Assembly (NCBI RefSeq): GCF_000411975.1 | Contig: NZ_ASXG01000129.1 | Span: forward strand, 1-64,000 | Origin: Amycolatopsis orientalis DSM 43388 | GTDB lineage: Bacteria; Actinomycetota; Actinomycetes; Mycobacteriales; Pseudonocardiaceae | DNA length: 64,000 nt | Direction: 5' to 3' | Part shown: positions 24,509-32,951 of the stretch, piece by piece | Layout: each line of letters begins with the position of its first letter | How positions within the stretch are numbered: the first letter of the stretch is position 1 | The notes under the pieces: generated by a model | Database searches by the model: none | Told to the model about the DNA's origin: nothing | What the model saw: only the letters and a program-made list of their open reading frames with translations | Position numbers and translations under genes: made by a program

Positions 24509-25384
24509 ATGGACCTGCTGCAACTGCGCTACTTCCAGGCGGTCGCCTACCGCGGCCACCTCAGCCAGGCGGCGGCCGAACTGCGGATCGCCCAGCCGTC
24601 GCTGAGCCGGGCGATCGCGCGCCTGGAGGCGGATCTGGGCGTGCCGCTGTTCGAACGGGCCGGGCGGGGCCTGCGGCTCAACCACTTCGGCACCACGTTC
24701 CTGCGCCGCGTCGACCGGGCCCTGCGCGAACTCGACGACGCCCGCCAGGAACTCGTCGACCTGGCTGGTCTGGACCACGGCCGCGTCGCCGTCGCCTCGG
24801 AGACCCTGCTCACGCTCACCGGCCTGATCAGCGCCTTCCGTGCCGAGTACCCCGGCGTCGAGCTGCGGCTGTACCAGTCGTCGGCGGAGACCATGGCGCA
24901 GCAGCTGTGCGCGGGCGAGGTCGACCTGTGCTTCGCCTCGCAGCCGCTGCAGCAGCCGGGCCTGGAGGCGAAGGAGCTGCTCCGCGAGGAGGTGCTGCTC
25001 GCCGTGCCCAGCACGCACCGGCTCGCGGGACGCAAACGCGTGCGGATGGCGGATCTCGCGAACGAACCCATGGTGACCACGCGCCCCGGCTACTGGCCGC
25101 GCACCCTCGCCGACCGCCTCTTCGCCGCGGCCGGGCTGGAACCGAACTACTCCTGCGAGAGCGACGAACCCGGCGCCACCGGCCAGCTGATCGCGAGCGG
25201 CCTGGGAATCGGCCTGGTGCCGGAGGTCGCCCGACAGGCCGCCAAAGAGGAGACGGCTGTCGGGCTGCGGCTGGATGTTCCGGACTGCTACCGGACGCTG
25301 ACCGTGGTGCGGCGCGCGGACACGTACCTTTCCGCGGCGGCACAGCGATTGACGGAGTTCGCGATCGCCTACTTCGCCTCCTGA
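24509..25384 (+). CDS. LysR-family transcriptional regulator
   Basis: 291-residue LysR protein. N-terminal helix-turn-helix: LLQLRYFQAVAYRGHLSQAA and IAQPSLSRAIARLEADLGVP. C-terminal periplasmic-binding-type effector domain follows. It is divergent from the membrane protein-multicopper oxidase operon, 107 bases away, which is the classic LysR arrangement, so that operon is the likely target. Confidence 0.92.
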   Translation: MDLLQLRYFQAVAYRGHLSQAAAELRIAQPSLSRAIARLEADLGVPLFERAGRGLRLNHFGTTFLRRVDRALRELDDARQELVDLAGLDHGRVAVASETLLTLTGLISAFRAEYPGVELRLYQSSAETMAQQLCAGEVDLCFASQPLQQPGLEAKELLREEVLLAVPSTHRLAGRKRVRMADLANEPMVTTRPGYWPRTLADRLFAAAGLEPNYSCESDEPGATGQLIASGLGIGLVPEVARQAAKEETAVGLRLDVPDCYRTLTVVRRADTYLSAAAQRLTEFAIAYFAS

Positions 25385-25552
25385 CGCTTGCTCCTGGTGG
25401 GTGCGAGTCGCGGAACCGTGCTCAGCGGATCAACTCGCTTAGACCGGCTGGACGACGAGCGACTGCGCTGTTTGACGCGATTTCGAGGACGGCCGAGCCT
25501 CCGCGGGCGGGGTGATTTGCCCGATTCTCGACCATGGGCGGTTGATGCCCGG

Positions 25553-25586
25553 TGCCGAACTGCTCATGCTGAACAGCTATTCGGCA
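25553..25586. promoter_or_regulatory. inverted repeat upstream of XRE-like gene
   Basis: TGCCGAA at 25553-25559 and TTCGGCA at 25580-25586 form a 7-bp inverted repeat 20 bases apart, ending 17 bases before the next start codon. Possible autoregulatory site of the DNA-binding protein that follows; weak evidence. Confidence 0.35.
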
Positions 25587-25603
25587 CGAGCAGGGGAAGC
25601 CAG

Positions 25604-26539
25604 ATGCAGCAGCAGAGCTTGGCGGTCCGGTGGTCGGCGCGAACAGTCCGGTCCGGCCCGTTTCACCGTGCGTTGTCCGAGGCCGTCGACCGGCGCGGAC
25701 TGTCCCTTTCGCGGCTTCGCGCCCATCTCGCCGCGCACGGGGTCTCGGTCGCCGAGTCGACGCTGAGTTACTGGCAGCGCGGTCTGCGCAGTCCGTCCGC
25801 GCCCCGGTCGCTCGATGTCGTGCGCGCTCTGGAGTCGGTGCTGAACCTGCCGCCGGACAGCCTGGTCGTGCTGATCGGGCCGCACCGGACCGCGGACGCC
25901 GACCGCCGCCCGTCGCTGCCGGAGCTCCAGCAGAGCTGGGCCGAAACGTTCGCGTTGCGCGAGGAGCTGAGCGGAACGCCCGGCGTCGAGGAGAACGCCG
26001 ACCTGGACGTCGCGACGGTGGTCGACGTGCTGACGCTCGGCGCGCAAGGCCGGACCCAGGAGATCTCGTCGACCATGGTGGTGCGGGCCCGAAGATCCGG
26101 GCCGGACAGCTTCCTGGTCACGCACCAGGACGAGGAGGGCAGCGACGTCACGGCGACGGAGATCGTCGCGGTCGACGGCTGCCGGGTCGGGCGGGTGCGC
26201 CGCAGCGCGCGGTCGGCCGGAATGGTGTTCGAGCTGCTCTTCGACCGGGGCCTCGCCGAAGGCGAGACGCACACGTTCGGCTTCACGCTGCGTCCGGCCG
26301 CCTCGGTCCGGCCGGGGAATTTCCACCGCGTCGTGCGCTCCCGCATGTCGGCGTACCTGCTGCGGCTGCGCTTCCACCCGGCCGCGCTGCCCGCGCGCTG
26401 CCTGCGGACCGTCCGGCCGAGGGAAGACCTCGAGCTGCTGGTCCGCGAGCCGCTGTTCTGCGGGCCGGGAAACACGATCAGCGCCTACTTCGAGGAACTC
26501 GGCGTCGGCATCGCCGGGGTCGATCTCATTTGGGATTGA
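25604..26539 (+). CDS. XRE-type helix-turn-helix protein, unknown role
   Basis: 311 residues. The first 90 form an XRE-like helix-turn-helix (FHRALSEAVDRRGLSLSRLR, AESTLSYWQRGLRSPSAPRS, then VRALESVLNLPPDSLVVLIG). The remaining 220 residues form a beta-rich domain I cannot name, with FHRVVRSRMSAYLLRLRFHP near its end. AGGGGAAG before the ATG at 25604 supports the start. It runs into the convergent secreted-protein gene by 14 bases. Probably a regulator; its targets are unknown. Confidence 0.8.
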   Translation: MQQQSLAVRWSARTVRSGPFHRALSEAVDRRGLSLSRLRAHLAAHGVSVAESTLSYWQRGLRSPSAPRSLDVVRALESVLNLPPDSLVVLIGPHRTADADRRPSLPELQQSWAETFALREELSGTPGVEENADLDVATVVDVLTLGAQGRTQEISSTMVVRARRSGPDSFLVTHQDEEGSDVTATEIVAVDGCRVGRVRRSARSAGMVFELLFDRGLAEGETHTFGFTLRPAASVRPGNFHRVVRSRMSAYLLRLRFHPAALPARCLRTVRPREDLELLVREPLFCGPGNTISAYFEELGVGIAGVDLIWD

Positions 26540-27308
26540 TCCGCCGTCTCGTCCAGCGCCACCCCAGGAACGCGCCGCCGATCGCCACCGAGGAGCCGAG
26601 CACGATCAGCCCGACGACGAGCGAACCGGCCGGTCCGGTGTCGCGCTGGAGGGTCTGCTTGAACCCGATCCCGCCGCCCCGCTGGTAATCCGAGCCGGGC
26701 AGTTTGTCGGCGTACCGGGAGTGCACCTGCCGCTGGTACTCGGCGATCGGGGTGAACTGGCCGACCGGCGACTGCGGAAGGCTGGCCTGCAGCAGCACGA
26801 CGCCGTCGCGGCCGAGGTCGTACCACCCGTTGATCTGCGGTTCGTTCAGCAGCACCGACCCCGGGCGCAGCCGGGCGCTCAGCCGTTCCTCGTCGTCGCC
26901 GGACAGCACGTTCCCGACCGACCAGCCGCTCGGCGCGGAGCGGTCGGGCGCGGCGCGGAGGGTGGCTTTCGCGCCGGTGGCCGCGGTGGCGGTCACCGCG
27001 ATCGCCCGCAGCACCCCGGCCGGCGCTCCCGGGTTCCCGGCGACGAAGCCGGGATTGAGCGTGTAGACCGGGAAACCCCGGTGCCCCAGGGTGATCCGGC
27101 CCGGATCGGCGTGGCCGGCCTGCCGGAAGTTCGACGTGGCGAAACTGATCGCGCGCGTCGTTTCCGCGGCTTTGACCGCGGCCGCGACGTCCTGCTCCGA
27201 CGGCGGCGCGACCCACGAGGCCCCGGCGGCCTCGGCGGGACCGGCGGACAGGAGCGCCGCGACCGCGATCGCCGCGCCGGCGGCGAACTTCCGGCAGATC
27301 TCACCCAT
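26526..27308 (-). CDS. secreted, C-terminally anchored protein, unknown
   Basis: 260 residues with an N-terminal signal peptide ending in PAEAAGA, an extracytoplasmic domain, and one C-terminal membrane helix (SLVVGLIVLGSSVAIGGAFL) followed by a positively charged tail. It follows the secreted papain-like protease gene by nine bases on the same strand. The two are one operon and probably act together outside the cell, the anchored protein as a partner or substrate. No domain was recognised. Confidence 0.75.
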   Translation of the reverse strand: MGEICRKFAAGAAIAVAALLSAGPAEAAGASWVAPPSEQDVAAAVKAAETTRAISFATSNFRQAGHADPGRITLGHRGFPVYTLNPGFVAGNPGAPAGVLRAIAVTATAATGAKATLRAAPDRSAPSGWSVGNVLSGDDEERLSARLRPGSVLLNEPQINGWYDLGRDGVVLLQASLPQSPVGQFTPIAEYQRQVHSRYADKLPGSDYQRGGGIGFKQTLQRDTGPAGSLVVGLIVLGSSVAIGGAFLGWRWTRRRINPK

Positions 27309-27317
27309 GGCGGCCGG

Positions 27318-28001
27318 TCAGCCCTTCTTGATGTTCACGACGGTGTCGTTCCAGGTGAACTGGGCGTTGCTGCGGTAGGAGTTGTAGTCCCAGGTCTGGT
27401 ACCGCTCGTAGCTCGGCCACGGGTCGCCGACCATCAGCGACTGGTTCGAGCTGTCGTATCCGTAGATCACCTCGGCGTGCCCGCCGCCGGAGGTCCAGTA
27501 GATGCCGGTCAGGTTCAGGATTCCGGAGTTGACCTGGTTCTGGATCGACGAGTAGCTGATCGGCCCGTTCGCGTCCTGCGCGGAGAACCCGGTGCCCTGG
27601 AAGCCTTGCACGATCTCGTAGATCTGGCCGCCCTCGTTCGGGCAGTACCCGGGCTGCGTTCCCTTGCCCGCCGCGCAGAATTCCTCCTGGGTGGCGGTGC
27701 CGCCCTGCGACTGCTCGATGCTGGAGCCGTCGGCGGCCCAGCACCACTGGTCGTTTTCCTGCACCTGCTGGTTGTATTCGAGCTGCTTCGAAACGGGCAG
27801 CGCGGCACGGCTCAGGTGCCCGCCGAGCGGCTGGACTTCCCGCACCTGGGTGTGCGTGGCGGTCTTGATCAGGCCGTCCGGCTTGCTCGCGTCGCCGTTC
27901 GACTGGGCCAGCGCGGTGCCCGGCAGCAGCGCCACGGCAAGCGCGGCCGCCCCGGTCGCCACTGTTATCCGGACGGTCCGCCGGGTGGGTCGGTAATCCA
28001 T
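27318..28001 (-). CDS. secreted papain-like cysteine protease
   Basis: 227 residues: signal peptide (residues 1-32, ending GTALAQ), then a short propeptide-like stretch and a papain-fold core. The catalytic Cys is in NDQWCWAADGSSIEQS, the typical QxxCWAA pattern of the AvrRpt2/C39-like family, and the His is in SGGGHAEVIYGYD, followed by MVGDPWP. The small size matches bacterial secreted members of this group. It is first in an operon with a membrane-anchored partner. Target proteins are unknown. Confidence 0.85.
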   Translation of the reverse strand: MDYRPTRRTVRITVATGAAALAVALLPGTALAQSNGDASKPDGLIKTATHTQVREVQPLGGHLSRAALPVSKQLEYNQQVQENDQWCWAADGSSIEQSQGGTATQEEFCAAGKGTQPGYCPNEGGQIYEIVQGFQGTGFSAQDANGPISYSSIQNQVNSGILNLTGIYWTSGGGHAEVIYGYDSSNQSLMVGDPWPSYERYQTWDYNSYRSNAQFTWNDTVVNIKKG

Positions 28002-28252
28002 CGAATCTCCTTGTGCCAGACGGGGAAGGGAGCTCGCCGGGGTGCCCCGGCCGAGCATCACTGTGTGCTCGCCCGCTCCCGCAGAGCAACGGCTCCGGCA
28101 CGCGGTGTGAGTGTTCACAGCGGCTTTCGCGGGGAAATGACCGGCCCCGCCGCGGTTTCGCGCACCGCGGCGACAGGTAATTCGCAATATTCACCGCACG
28201 TTCACAAGCGATGAATCGCGCTCGAGCTCGTCGGTCCACAAGGGACCCGCGA

Positions 28253-28846
28253 CTACGGCAGGCTTCGCCGCAGCGCCTCCCGGAGCAGTTCCGGAGGCGT
28301 CGATTCCGGGTGCAGCACCGCCTGCATGGTCAGGCCGTCGAGCACCGCGGACAGCCGGACCGACTCCACGGTTATGTCCAGTTCCCCGGGCAGCTTGCCG
28401 AGCGCGACGGACTCGCGCAGGATCCGCGTGATCAGGTCGCGCAGGAACTGGTGCTGCGCGTCGGCGCTCTCGCGGAACGCCGGGCGGGTCCGGGCGGCGA
28501 CGGTGAACGCCAGCCAGGCCACGGCTTCGTCCCGGCGGTCCTCGTCGAGCGGGAGGAATTCGGAGAGCAGGTCTTCGACCAGCGTGCGGCGGCCGGTTTC
28601 GGCGGCGAGCAGTTTGTCCGCGCGCACCGCTACCCGCTCGCCGATCCGGTGGCCGAGCTGCTCCATGGTGAAGAGCATCATCGCTTCGTGGTCGGCGAAG
28701 TAATGCCGGATCGAACCGATCGCGAGGCCGGCTTCCTTGGCCACGTTGCCGAGGGTCGCGCCCTCGACGCCGGAGCGGCGGACCACCCGGACCACGGCCT
28801 CGCTGACGGCCTTCCGCCGGTCTTCCGGCACCACGATCTTCGGCAT
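28253..28846 (-). CDS. TetR-family regulator
   Basis: 197-residue TetR repressor with SEAVVRVVRRSGVEGATLGN and AKEAGLAIGSIRHYFADHEA as the helix-turn-helix. The C-terminal half ends LREALRRSLP in the manner of the TetR_C_6 (BetI-like) group. It is divergent from a membrane protein gene; the inverted repeat at 28880-28901 between them is a likely operator. The 251 bases between its stop and the protease start on the left hold promoter-like sequence for the protease and nothing else recognised. Confidence 0.9.
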   Translation of the reverse strand: MPKIVVPEDRRKAVSEAVVRVVRRSGVEGATLGNVAKEAGLAIGSIRHYFADHEAMMLFTMEQLGHRIGERVAVRADKLLAAETGRRTLVEDLLSEFLPLDEDRRDEAVAWLAFTVAARTRPAFRESADAQHQFLRDLITRILRESVALGKLPGELDITVESVRLSAVLDGLTMQAVLHPESTPPELLREALRRSLP

Positions 28847-28879
28847 GGTTGTGTTTATAGCACGACGATGCCACGATGG

Positions 28880-28901
28880 ATTTGGCATGAGTGTGCCAAA
28901 T
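28880..28901. promoter_or_regulatory. TetR operator candidate
   Basis: ATTTGGCA - 6 nt - TGCCAAAT, perfect over 8 bp. It lies 34 bases before the TetR start and 27 bases before the divergent membrane protein start, as expected for a shared operator. Confidence 0.65.
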
Positions 28902-28927
28902 AGTGGGGTTGCTCGGGGAGGGCCGCG

Positions 28928-29428
28928 ATGGGCGGATGGGTGCTGGCGGGGTTGGTCGGCGGCGTCGTGGTGACGCTGGTGTTCCGGGCGCTCGGGGAGC
29001 CGCTGAACTGGCGCGACGTCGTCGCGCCGCCGGCGGTGCTGATCGCGATCGGCATCGCGGGGGTGGTCGGCTTCCCGGAGGTGACCGGTTTTGACGTGTG
29101 GTGGATCGTCGGCGGCTGCGTGGTCGGTCTCACCTTCGGCGCGGCGCGCGGCGCGACGATCCGGCTGTATGCGAAGAACGGCGAGTTGTGGCAGCGCTAC
29201 CGGAAATCGAGCCTCGCGCTGTTCGTGCTCGGTGTCGCCGCGTCGGCCGGATTCACTGTGCTGGCGGTGAAATTCGGGATGCACGAACAGGCGCGGCCGT
29301 ACCAGTTGGCGATCGGCGTCAGCTTCGCGGGTGAGGCGCTGGTGCTCATTCCGCGCGGGCTGCGCTCGGATCTGCCGTTCGCGACGGACAAGGAACGGCC
29401 GTGGGACAAACTGCTGCGGTCGCGGTGA
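28928..29428 (+). CDS. four-helix membrane protein, unknown
   Basis: 166 residues with an N-terminal helix (VLAGLVGGVVVTLVFRAL) and further hydrophobic segments (VLIAIGIAGVVGFPE, WWIVGGCVVGLTFGAARG, LALFVLGVAASAGFTVLAVK). The pattern suggests a small integral membrane protein of the DUF1453 kind, though that is only an impression. The divergent TetR gene probably controls it, so it may be an exporter component or resistance factor. Confidence 0.75.
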   Translation: MGGWVLAGLVGGVVVTLVFRALGEPLNWRDVVAPPAVLIAIGIAGVVGFPEVTGFDVWWIVGGCVVGLTFGAARGATIRLYAKNGELWQRYRKSSLALFVLGVAASAGFTVLAVKFGMHEQARPYQLAIGVSFAGEALVLIPRGLRSDLPFATDKERPWDKLLRSR

Positions 29429-29434
29429 ATCCGT

Positions 29435-30328
29435 TCAGGAAAGTTCGGCCTGCCGCCGCCGCAATTCCTCGATGACCTGGTCGAACACGGCGCGGTGGGC
29501 TTCGAGCCGGGCGAGGGTCAGGCTGATCGATTCCCGCATCTGCTCGACGTCCTCGGCCGCGACTTCGAGGTGGTCCTCCCGTTCGGCGGTGGTGGTCCCG
29601 ACGGTCAGGGGCCGGTCGACGCGGGGGAGAAGTCTCCCTTGCGGTTCCCGGTCGAGCCAGGACGCCATGTCCCGCATCTCGTCGTCGAGCCGCACCGTCC
29701 ACGACCGCCGGCACCGCTGTTCGCATCCGGGATCCCGGCGTTCCCAGCCCGCGACGACCATGTCTTCGATGGCCTTCGCGGCGGCGCGGCACGCGACTTC
29801 CAAGCGGGGCAACGGATCCAGTCCGATCGCCGAGATCTCCTCGAGGACGGGTTCGCCCGGGGTCCACGCCCCGTCGACGGTGTGGGTTTCGGCGACGTCG
29901 TGCGCGGTGGCGAGCAACGCGCTGATCGCCTCGCGCACCTTCGCCACCTCGGCCGGGTCCAGGTCTTCGTCGGTCAGCCGGTGCGGCGACTCGGTGCGCG
30001 GCGGGCGTTCCTTGCCTGGCCAGGAACGTTTCCCGCCGCGCCGCCGGTAGTGCTGCTGCATCGCCTGCTTGGACCGGTTGCCGTACTCCGCCCCGAGCTG
30101 CTCCCAGGTCCAGCCTCGGTCGAGCACCGCTTCGATCAGCGTGACCTCGGCGCGGTCCAGGTCTTGCCGGACGTCCGGGACCAGGTGCAACGCTCCGGCC
30201 GCGTCCTCGGCACTGAGGTCTTCGCCGGGGTGGCGACCGGATCTCGCCGCGTGCACCAGCTCGCTGAGGAACGGGTTCTCGCGTTGCCGGAAGTACCGGG
30301 TGGCCAGTGCGCGCACGGAATCGGACAT
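29435..30328 (-). CDS. helix-turn-helix protein of unknown family
   Basis: 297 residues. A helix-turn-helix is visible in residues about 60-100 (LIEAVLDRGWTWEQLGAEYG, NRSKQAMQQHYRRRGG), reminiscent of proteins that bind DNA through an SKQAMQQHY recognition helix. The rest is helical, rich in Asp, Glu and Arg, ending in a likely coiled coil (RLEAHRAVFDQVIEELRRRQ). The start at 30328 is used because the in-frame start at 30364 would place the doubled CGTCAAC operator inside the gene. It probably binds that operator and controls itself. No known family was recognised. Confidence 0.75.
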   Translation of the reverse strand: MSDSVRALATRYFRQRENPFLSELVHAARSGRHPGEDLSAEDAAGALHLVPDVRQDLDRAEVTLIEAVLDRGWTWEQLGAEYGNRSKQAMQQHYRRRGGKRSWPGKERPPRTESPHRLTDEDLDPAEVAKVREAISALLATAHDVAETHTVDGAWTPGEPVLEEISAIGLDPLPRLEVACRAAAKAIEDMVVAGWERRDPGCEQRCRRSWTVRLDDEMRDMASWLDREPQGRLLPRVDRPLTVGTTTAEREDHLEVAAEDVEQMRESISLTLARLEAHRAVFDQVIEELRRRQAELS

Positions 30329-30331
30329 GGC

Positions 30332-30378
30332 CGTCAACGTATCGGTTGACGACACATACGTCAACTGATCCGTTGACG
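30332..30378. promoter_or_regulatory. doubled operator CGTCAAC-6-GTTGACG
   Basis: Two copies of the same palindrome, CGTCAAC - 6 nt - GTTGACG, at 30332-30351 and 30359-30378. They are 27 bases apart, each perfect over 7 bp. They fill the gap between the P450 stop and the start codon of the helix-turn-helix gene, so they cover that gene's promoter. Two dimers or a tetramer could bind side by side. Confidence 0.75.
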
Positions 30379-30386
30379 GCCTGGCG

Positions 30387-31595
30387 TCACCAGGTCACCG
30401 GCAGCTTGTGGACGCCGTAGATGTTCATGCCAGTACGGAGCGGCACCTCGTCCGGCGGGACCGCGAGGGCGAGCGTCGGGAAGCGGCGCAGCAGTCCGGC
30501 GAATCCCGCGCGCATTTCGATCCGGGCGAGCTGCTGGCCGAGGCATTGGTGCACGCCGTGCCCGAACGACAAATGCGTGCGCGCTTTCCGCTCGACATCG
30601 AGAGCGTCGCCTTCGGGAAAATGCGCCGGATCGCGATTGGCGGCCAGCATGGAAACGAGCACTGTCGAGCCCTTGCTGATCTTTTCGCCGCCGAGTTCGA
30701 GGTCTTCGGACGCGTAACGGAACAGGACGTCGACCACCGTGAGATAACGCAGCAGTTCCTCGACCGCGCCGGGAATCAGGTCCGGGTCGGCGCGCAGCGC
30801 GGCCATCTGCTCCGGGTTCTCCAGCAGCGCGAAAGTGCCCAGCGCCAGCATGTTCGCGGTCGTTTCGTGCCCGGCGAGCAGCAGCAGGAAGCCGATCCCG
30901 ACGAGTTCCTCGATGCTCAGGTCGTCGTCGCGGGCCAGGTCGGACAGGATGTCGGAGCCGGGATCCGCGCGCTTCTCGGCCGCCAGCTTCCCGAGATACG
31001 ACGTGAGCGCCGTCCAGGCGGCCATCTTGTCCTCGACACTCTGGTCCCGGAGCATCATCTGCGCGGAATTCTTCTGGAACGTCTCCCGGTCGGAATACGG
31101 GACCCCGAGCATTTCGCAAATCACCAGTGACGGAACCGGGAGAGCGAATTCCGTCACCAGATCGGCCGGCTTCGGGCATCCGGCGAGATGCTCCAGCTGG
31201 TGCCGCGCGATTTCGGTGATGTGCTCCTCGAGCCGTTTCATCCGGTTCACGGTGAACGCGCCGGTGAGCTTCCGGCGCAGCCGGGTGTGGTCCGGCGGGT
31301 CCATCGTGATGAACAAGCCGGGCACCTGCGGTGACGGATCGAACTCCTCCTGCGCCTCGGGCATGCTCGGCGTTTCGTAGGGCACGTGCACCGGGCCGAG
31401 GTCCTGGCGCGAGCTGAACCGCGGGTCGGCGAGCGCCTGGCGGACCGCGGCGTAGCCGGTGACCAGCCAGCCGTCGTGCCCGTCGGGGAACTTCAGCGGG
31501 CTCACCGGCCGGGTCTCCCGCAGCCGAGTGATGGCGGACGGCGGGGCGAACGGTCCTGCGTCGCGCTCGAGCGGCAGGCCGGGTGGGCGGGTCAT
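30387..31595 (-). CDS. cytochrome P450
   Basis: 402-residue soluble bacterial P450 of CYP105/107 type. I-helix oxygen-binding motif LLLLAGHETTAN; K-helix EELLRY (ExxR); heme-binding FGHGVHQCLGQQLAR with Cys at about residue 351. GAGGGG upstream supports the start at 31595. It needs a ferredoxin and reductase from elsewhere, none being adjacent. Substrate unknown. It is divergent from thyA, with the doubled operator of the helix-turn-helix gene at its 3' side. Confidence 0.95.
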   Translation of the reverse strand: MTRPPGLPLERDAGPFAPPSAITRLRETRPVSPLKFPDGHDGWLVTGYAAVRQALADPRFSSRQDLGPVHVPYETPSMPEAQEEFDPSPQVPGLFITMDPPDHTRLRRKLTGAFTVNRMKRLEEHITEIARHQLEHLAGCPKPADLVTEFALPVPSLVICEMLGVPYSDRETFQKNSAQMMLRDQSVEDKMAAWTALTSYLGKLAAEKRADPGSDILSDLARDDDLSIEELVGIGFLLLLAGHETTANMLALGTFALLENPEQMAALRADPDLIPGAVEELLRYLTVVDVLFRYASEDLELGGEKISKGSTVLVSMLAANRDPAHFPEGDALDVERKARTHLSFGHGVHQCLGQQLARIEMRAGFAGLLRRFPTLALAVPPDEVPLRTGMNIYGVHKLPVTW

Positions 31596-31686
31596 CTGCG
31601 GATCCCCTCTCTGTGGTGGTGCGACCAGCGTCACCGCGGCGGCTGATATCCCGCTGACACGCCGCTGGCTCGACTACCATCCGGGC

Positions 31687-32484
31687 ATGCCGGATACGCA
31701 GTACGAAGACCTGCTTCAGCACGTGCTCGACACCGGGGCCGAGAAGGGCGACCGCACCGGTACGGGCACGCGGTCGATCTTCGGGCACCAGCTGCGCTAT
31801 CGGCTGGCCGACGGATTCCCGCTGATCACCACCAAGAAAGTGCACTTCCGGTCCATCGCGTACGAACTGCTGTGGTTCCTGCGCGGCGACTCGAACGTCA
31901 ACTGGCTGCGCGAGCACGGCGTCACGATCTGGGACGAGTGGGCGGCGGAGGACGGCGACCTCGGCCCGGTGTACGGCGTGCAGTGGCGGTCCTGGCCGAC
32001 GCCCGACGGCGGACACATCGACCAGATCAGCGAGGTTCTGCGCACTCTGCGGGAGAACCCGGATTCGCGGCGCATCATCGTGTCGGCGTGGAACGTCGGA
32101 GACATCCCGCGGATGGCGCTGCCGCCGTGCCACGCGTTCTTCCAGTTCTACGTCGCCGACGGCGAACTGTCCTGCCAGCTGTACCAGCGCAGCGCGGACC
32201 TGTTCCTCGGCGTCCCGTTCAACATCGCGAGCTACGCCCTGCTCACGCACATGATCGCGGACCAGGTCGGCCTGCGCGTCGGCGATTTCATCTGGACCGG
32301 CGGGGATTGCCACATCTACGACAACCACGTCGAGCAGGTGCGCAAGCAGCTTTCCCGGGACGCGCGGCCGTTCCCGACGCTGAGCCTGAAGCCGGCGGAG
32401 AGCCTGTTCGACTACCGCTACGAGGACATTTCGCTGGAGGGCTACGACCCGCACCCCGGCATCAAAGCTCCGGTGGCGGTGTGA
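31687..32484 (+). CDS. thyA: thymidylate synthase
   Basis: 265 residues, standard ThyA length. It methylates dUMP to dTMP with methylene-tetrahydrofolate, leaving dihydrofolate. The catalytic Cys is residue 148 in ALPPCHAFFQFYV; DRTGTGTRSIFG and SADLFLGVPFNIASYALLTH are phosphate- and substrate-binding motifs. The dihydrofolate reductase gene follows after two bases, so product recycling is encoded in one operon. Confidence 0.97.
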   Translation: MPDTQYEDLLQHVLDTGAEKGDRTGTGTRSIFGHQLRYRLADGFPLITTKKVHFRSIAYELLWFLRGDSNVNWLREHGVTIWDEWAAEDGDLGPVYGVQWRSWPTPDGGHIDQISEVLRTLRENPDSRRIIVSAWNVGDIPRMALPPCHAFFQFYVADGELSCQLYQRSADLFLGVPFNIASYALLTHMIADQVGLRVGDFIWTGGDCHIYDNHVEQVRKQLSRDARPFPTLSLKPAESLFDYRYEDISLEGYDPHPGIKAPVAV

Positions 32485-32486
32485 GC

Positions 32487-32951
32487 ATGATCGGGCTCAT
32501 CTGGGCGCAGGCGGCGAACGGCGTCATCGGCCGCGACAACGCCTTGCCGTGGCACCTTCCGGAAGACATGAAGCACTTCCGCACCGTGACCGCGGGCGCG
32601 ACGGTGCTGATGGGGCGGCGCACGTGGGAGTCGCTGCCGGAGCGCTTCCGGCCGCTTCCGGGACGGCGGAACCTGGTGGTGTCCCGCACGCCGCAGGAAG
32701 GCGCGGAGACGTTCCCCGACCTGGCGCAAGCGTTTGCGGCCGCGGACGGCGACGTATGGGTGATGGGCGGCGCGCGGATTTACCAGGAGTCGCTGCCGTT
32801 CGCCGACCGGATCGAGGTGACCGAACTCCGCGAATCTTTCGAGGGCGACGTCTGCGCGCCGGAGATCGGCCGCGAACCGGACACCGTCGGCGAATGGCAG
32901 GAGTCGAAGAACGGGCTGCACTATCGGCACCTGAGCTGGGGGCCTAGCTGA
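32487..32951 (+). CDS. folA: dihydrofolate reductase
   Basis: 154-residue DHFR that reduces dihydrofolate to tetrahydrofolate with NADPH. IWAQAANGVIGRDNALPWHL contains the Met20-like loop and the substrate-binding region; VLMGRRTWESLP and VWVMGGARIYQESLP are cofactor-binding motifs. A GTG six bases upstream (32481) is an alternative in-frame start. It closes the thyA-folA operon and slightly overlaps the end of the broken LD-carboxypeptidase gene. Confidence 0.96.
   Translation: MIGLIWAQAANGVIGRDNALPWHLPEDMKHFRTVTAGATVLMGRRTWESLPERFRPLPGRRNLVVSRTPQEGAETFPDLAQAFAAADGDVWVMGGARIYQESLPFADRIEVTELRESFEGDVCAPEIGREPDTVGEWQESKNGLHYRHLSWGPS

Noticed and set aside
28106..28119. CRP/GlxR-like site TGTGA-N4-TCACA before the protease gene
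   Set aside because: CRP-type sites need a six-base spacer; here it is four, so the resemblance is probably accidental.
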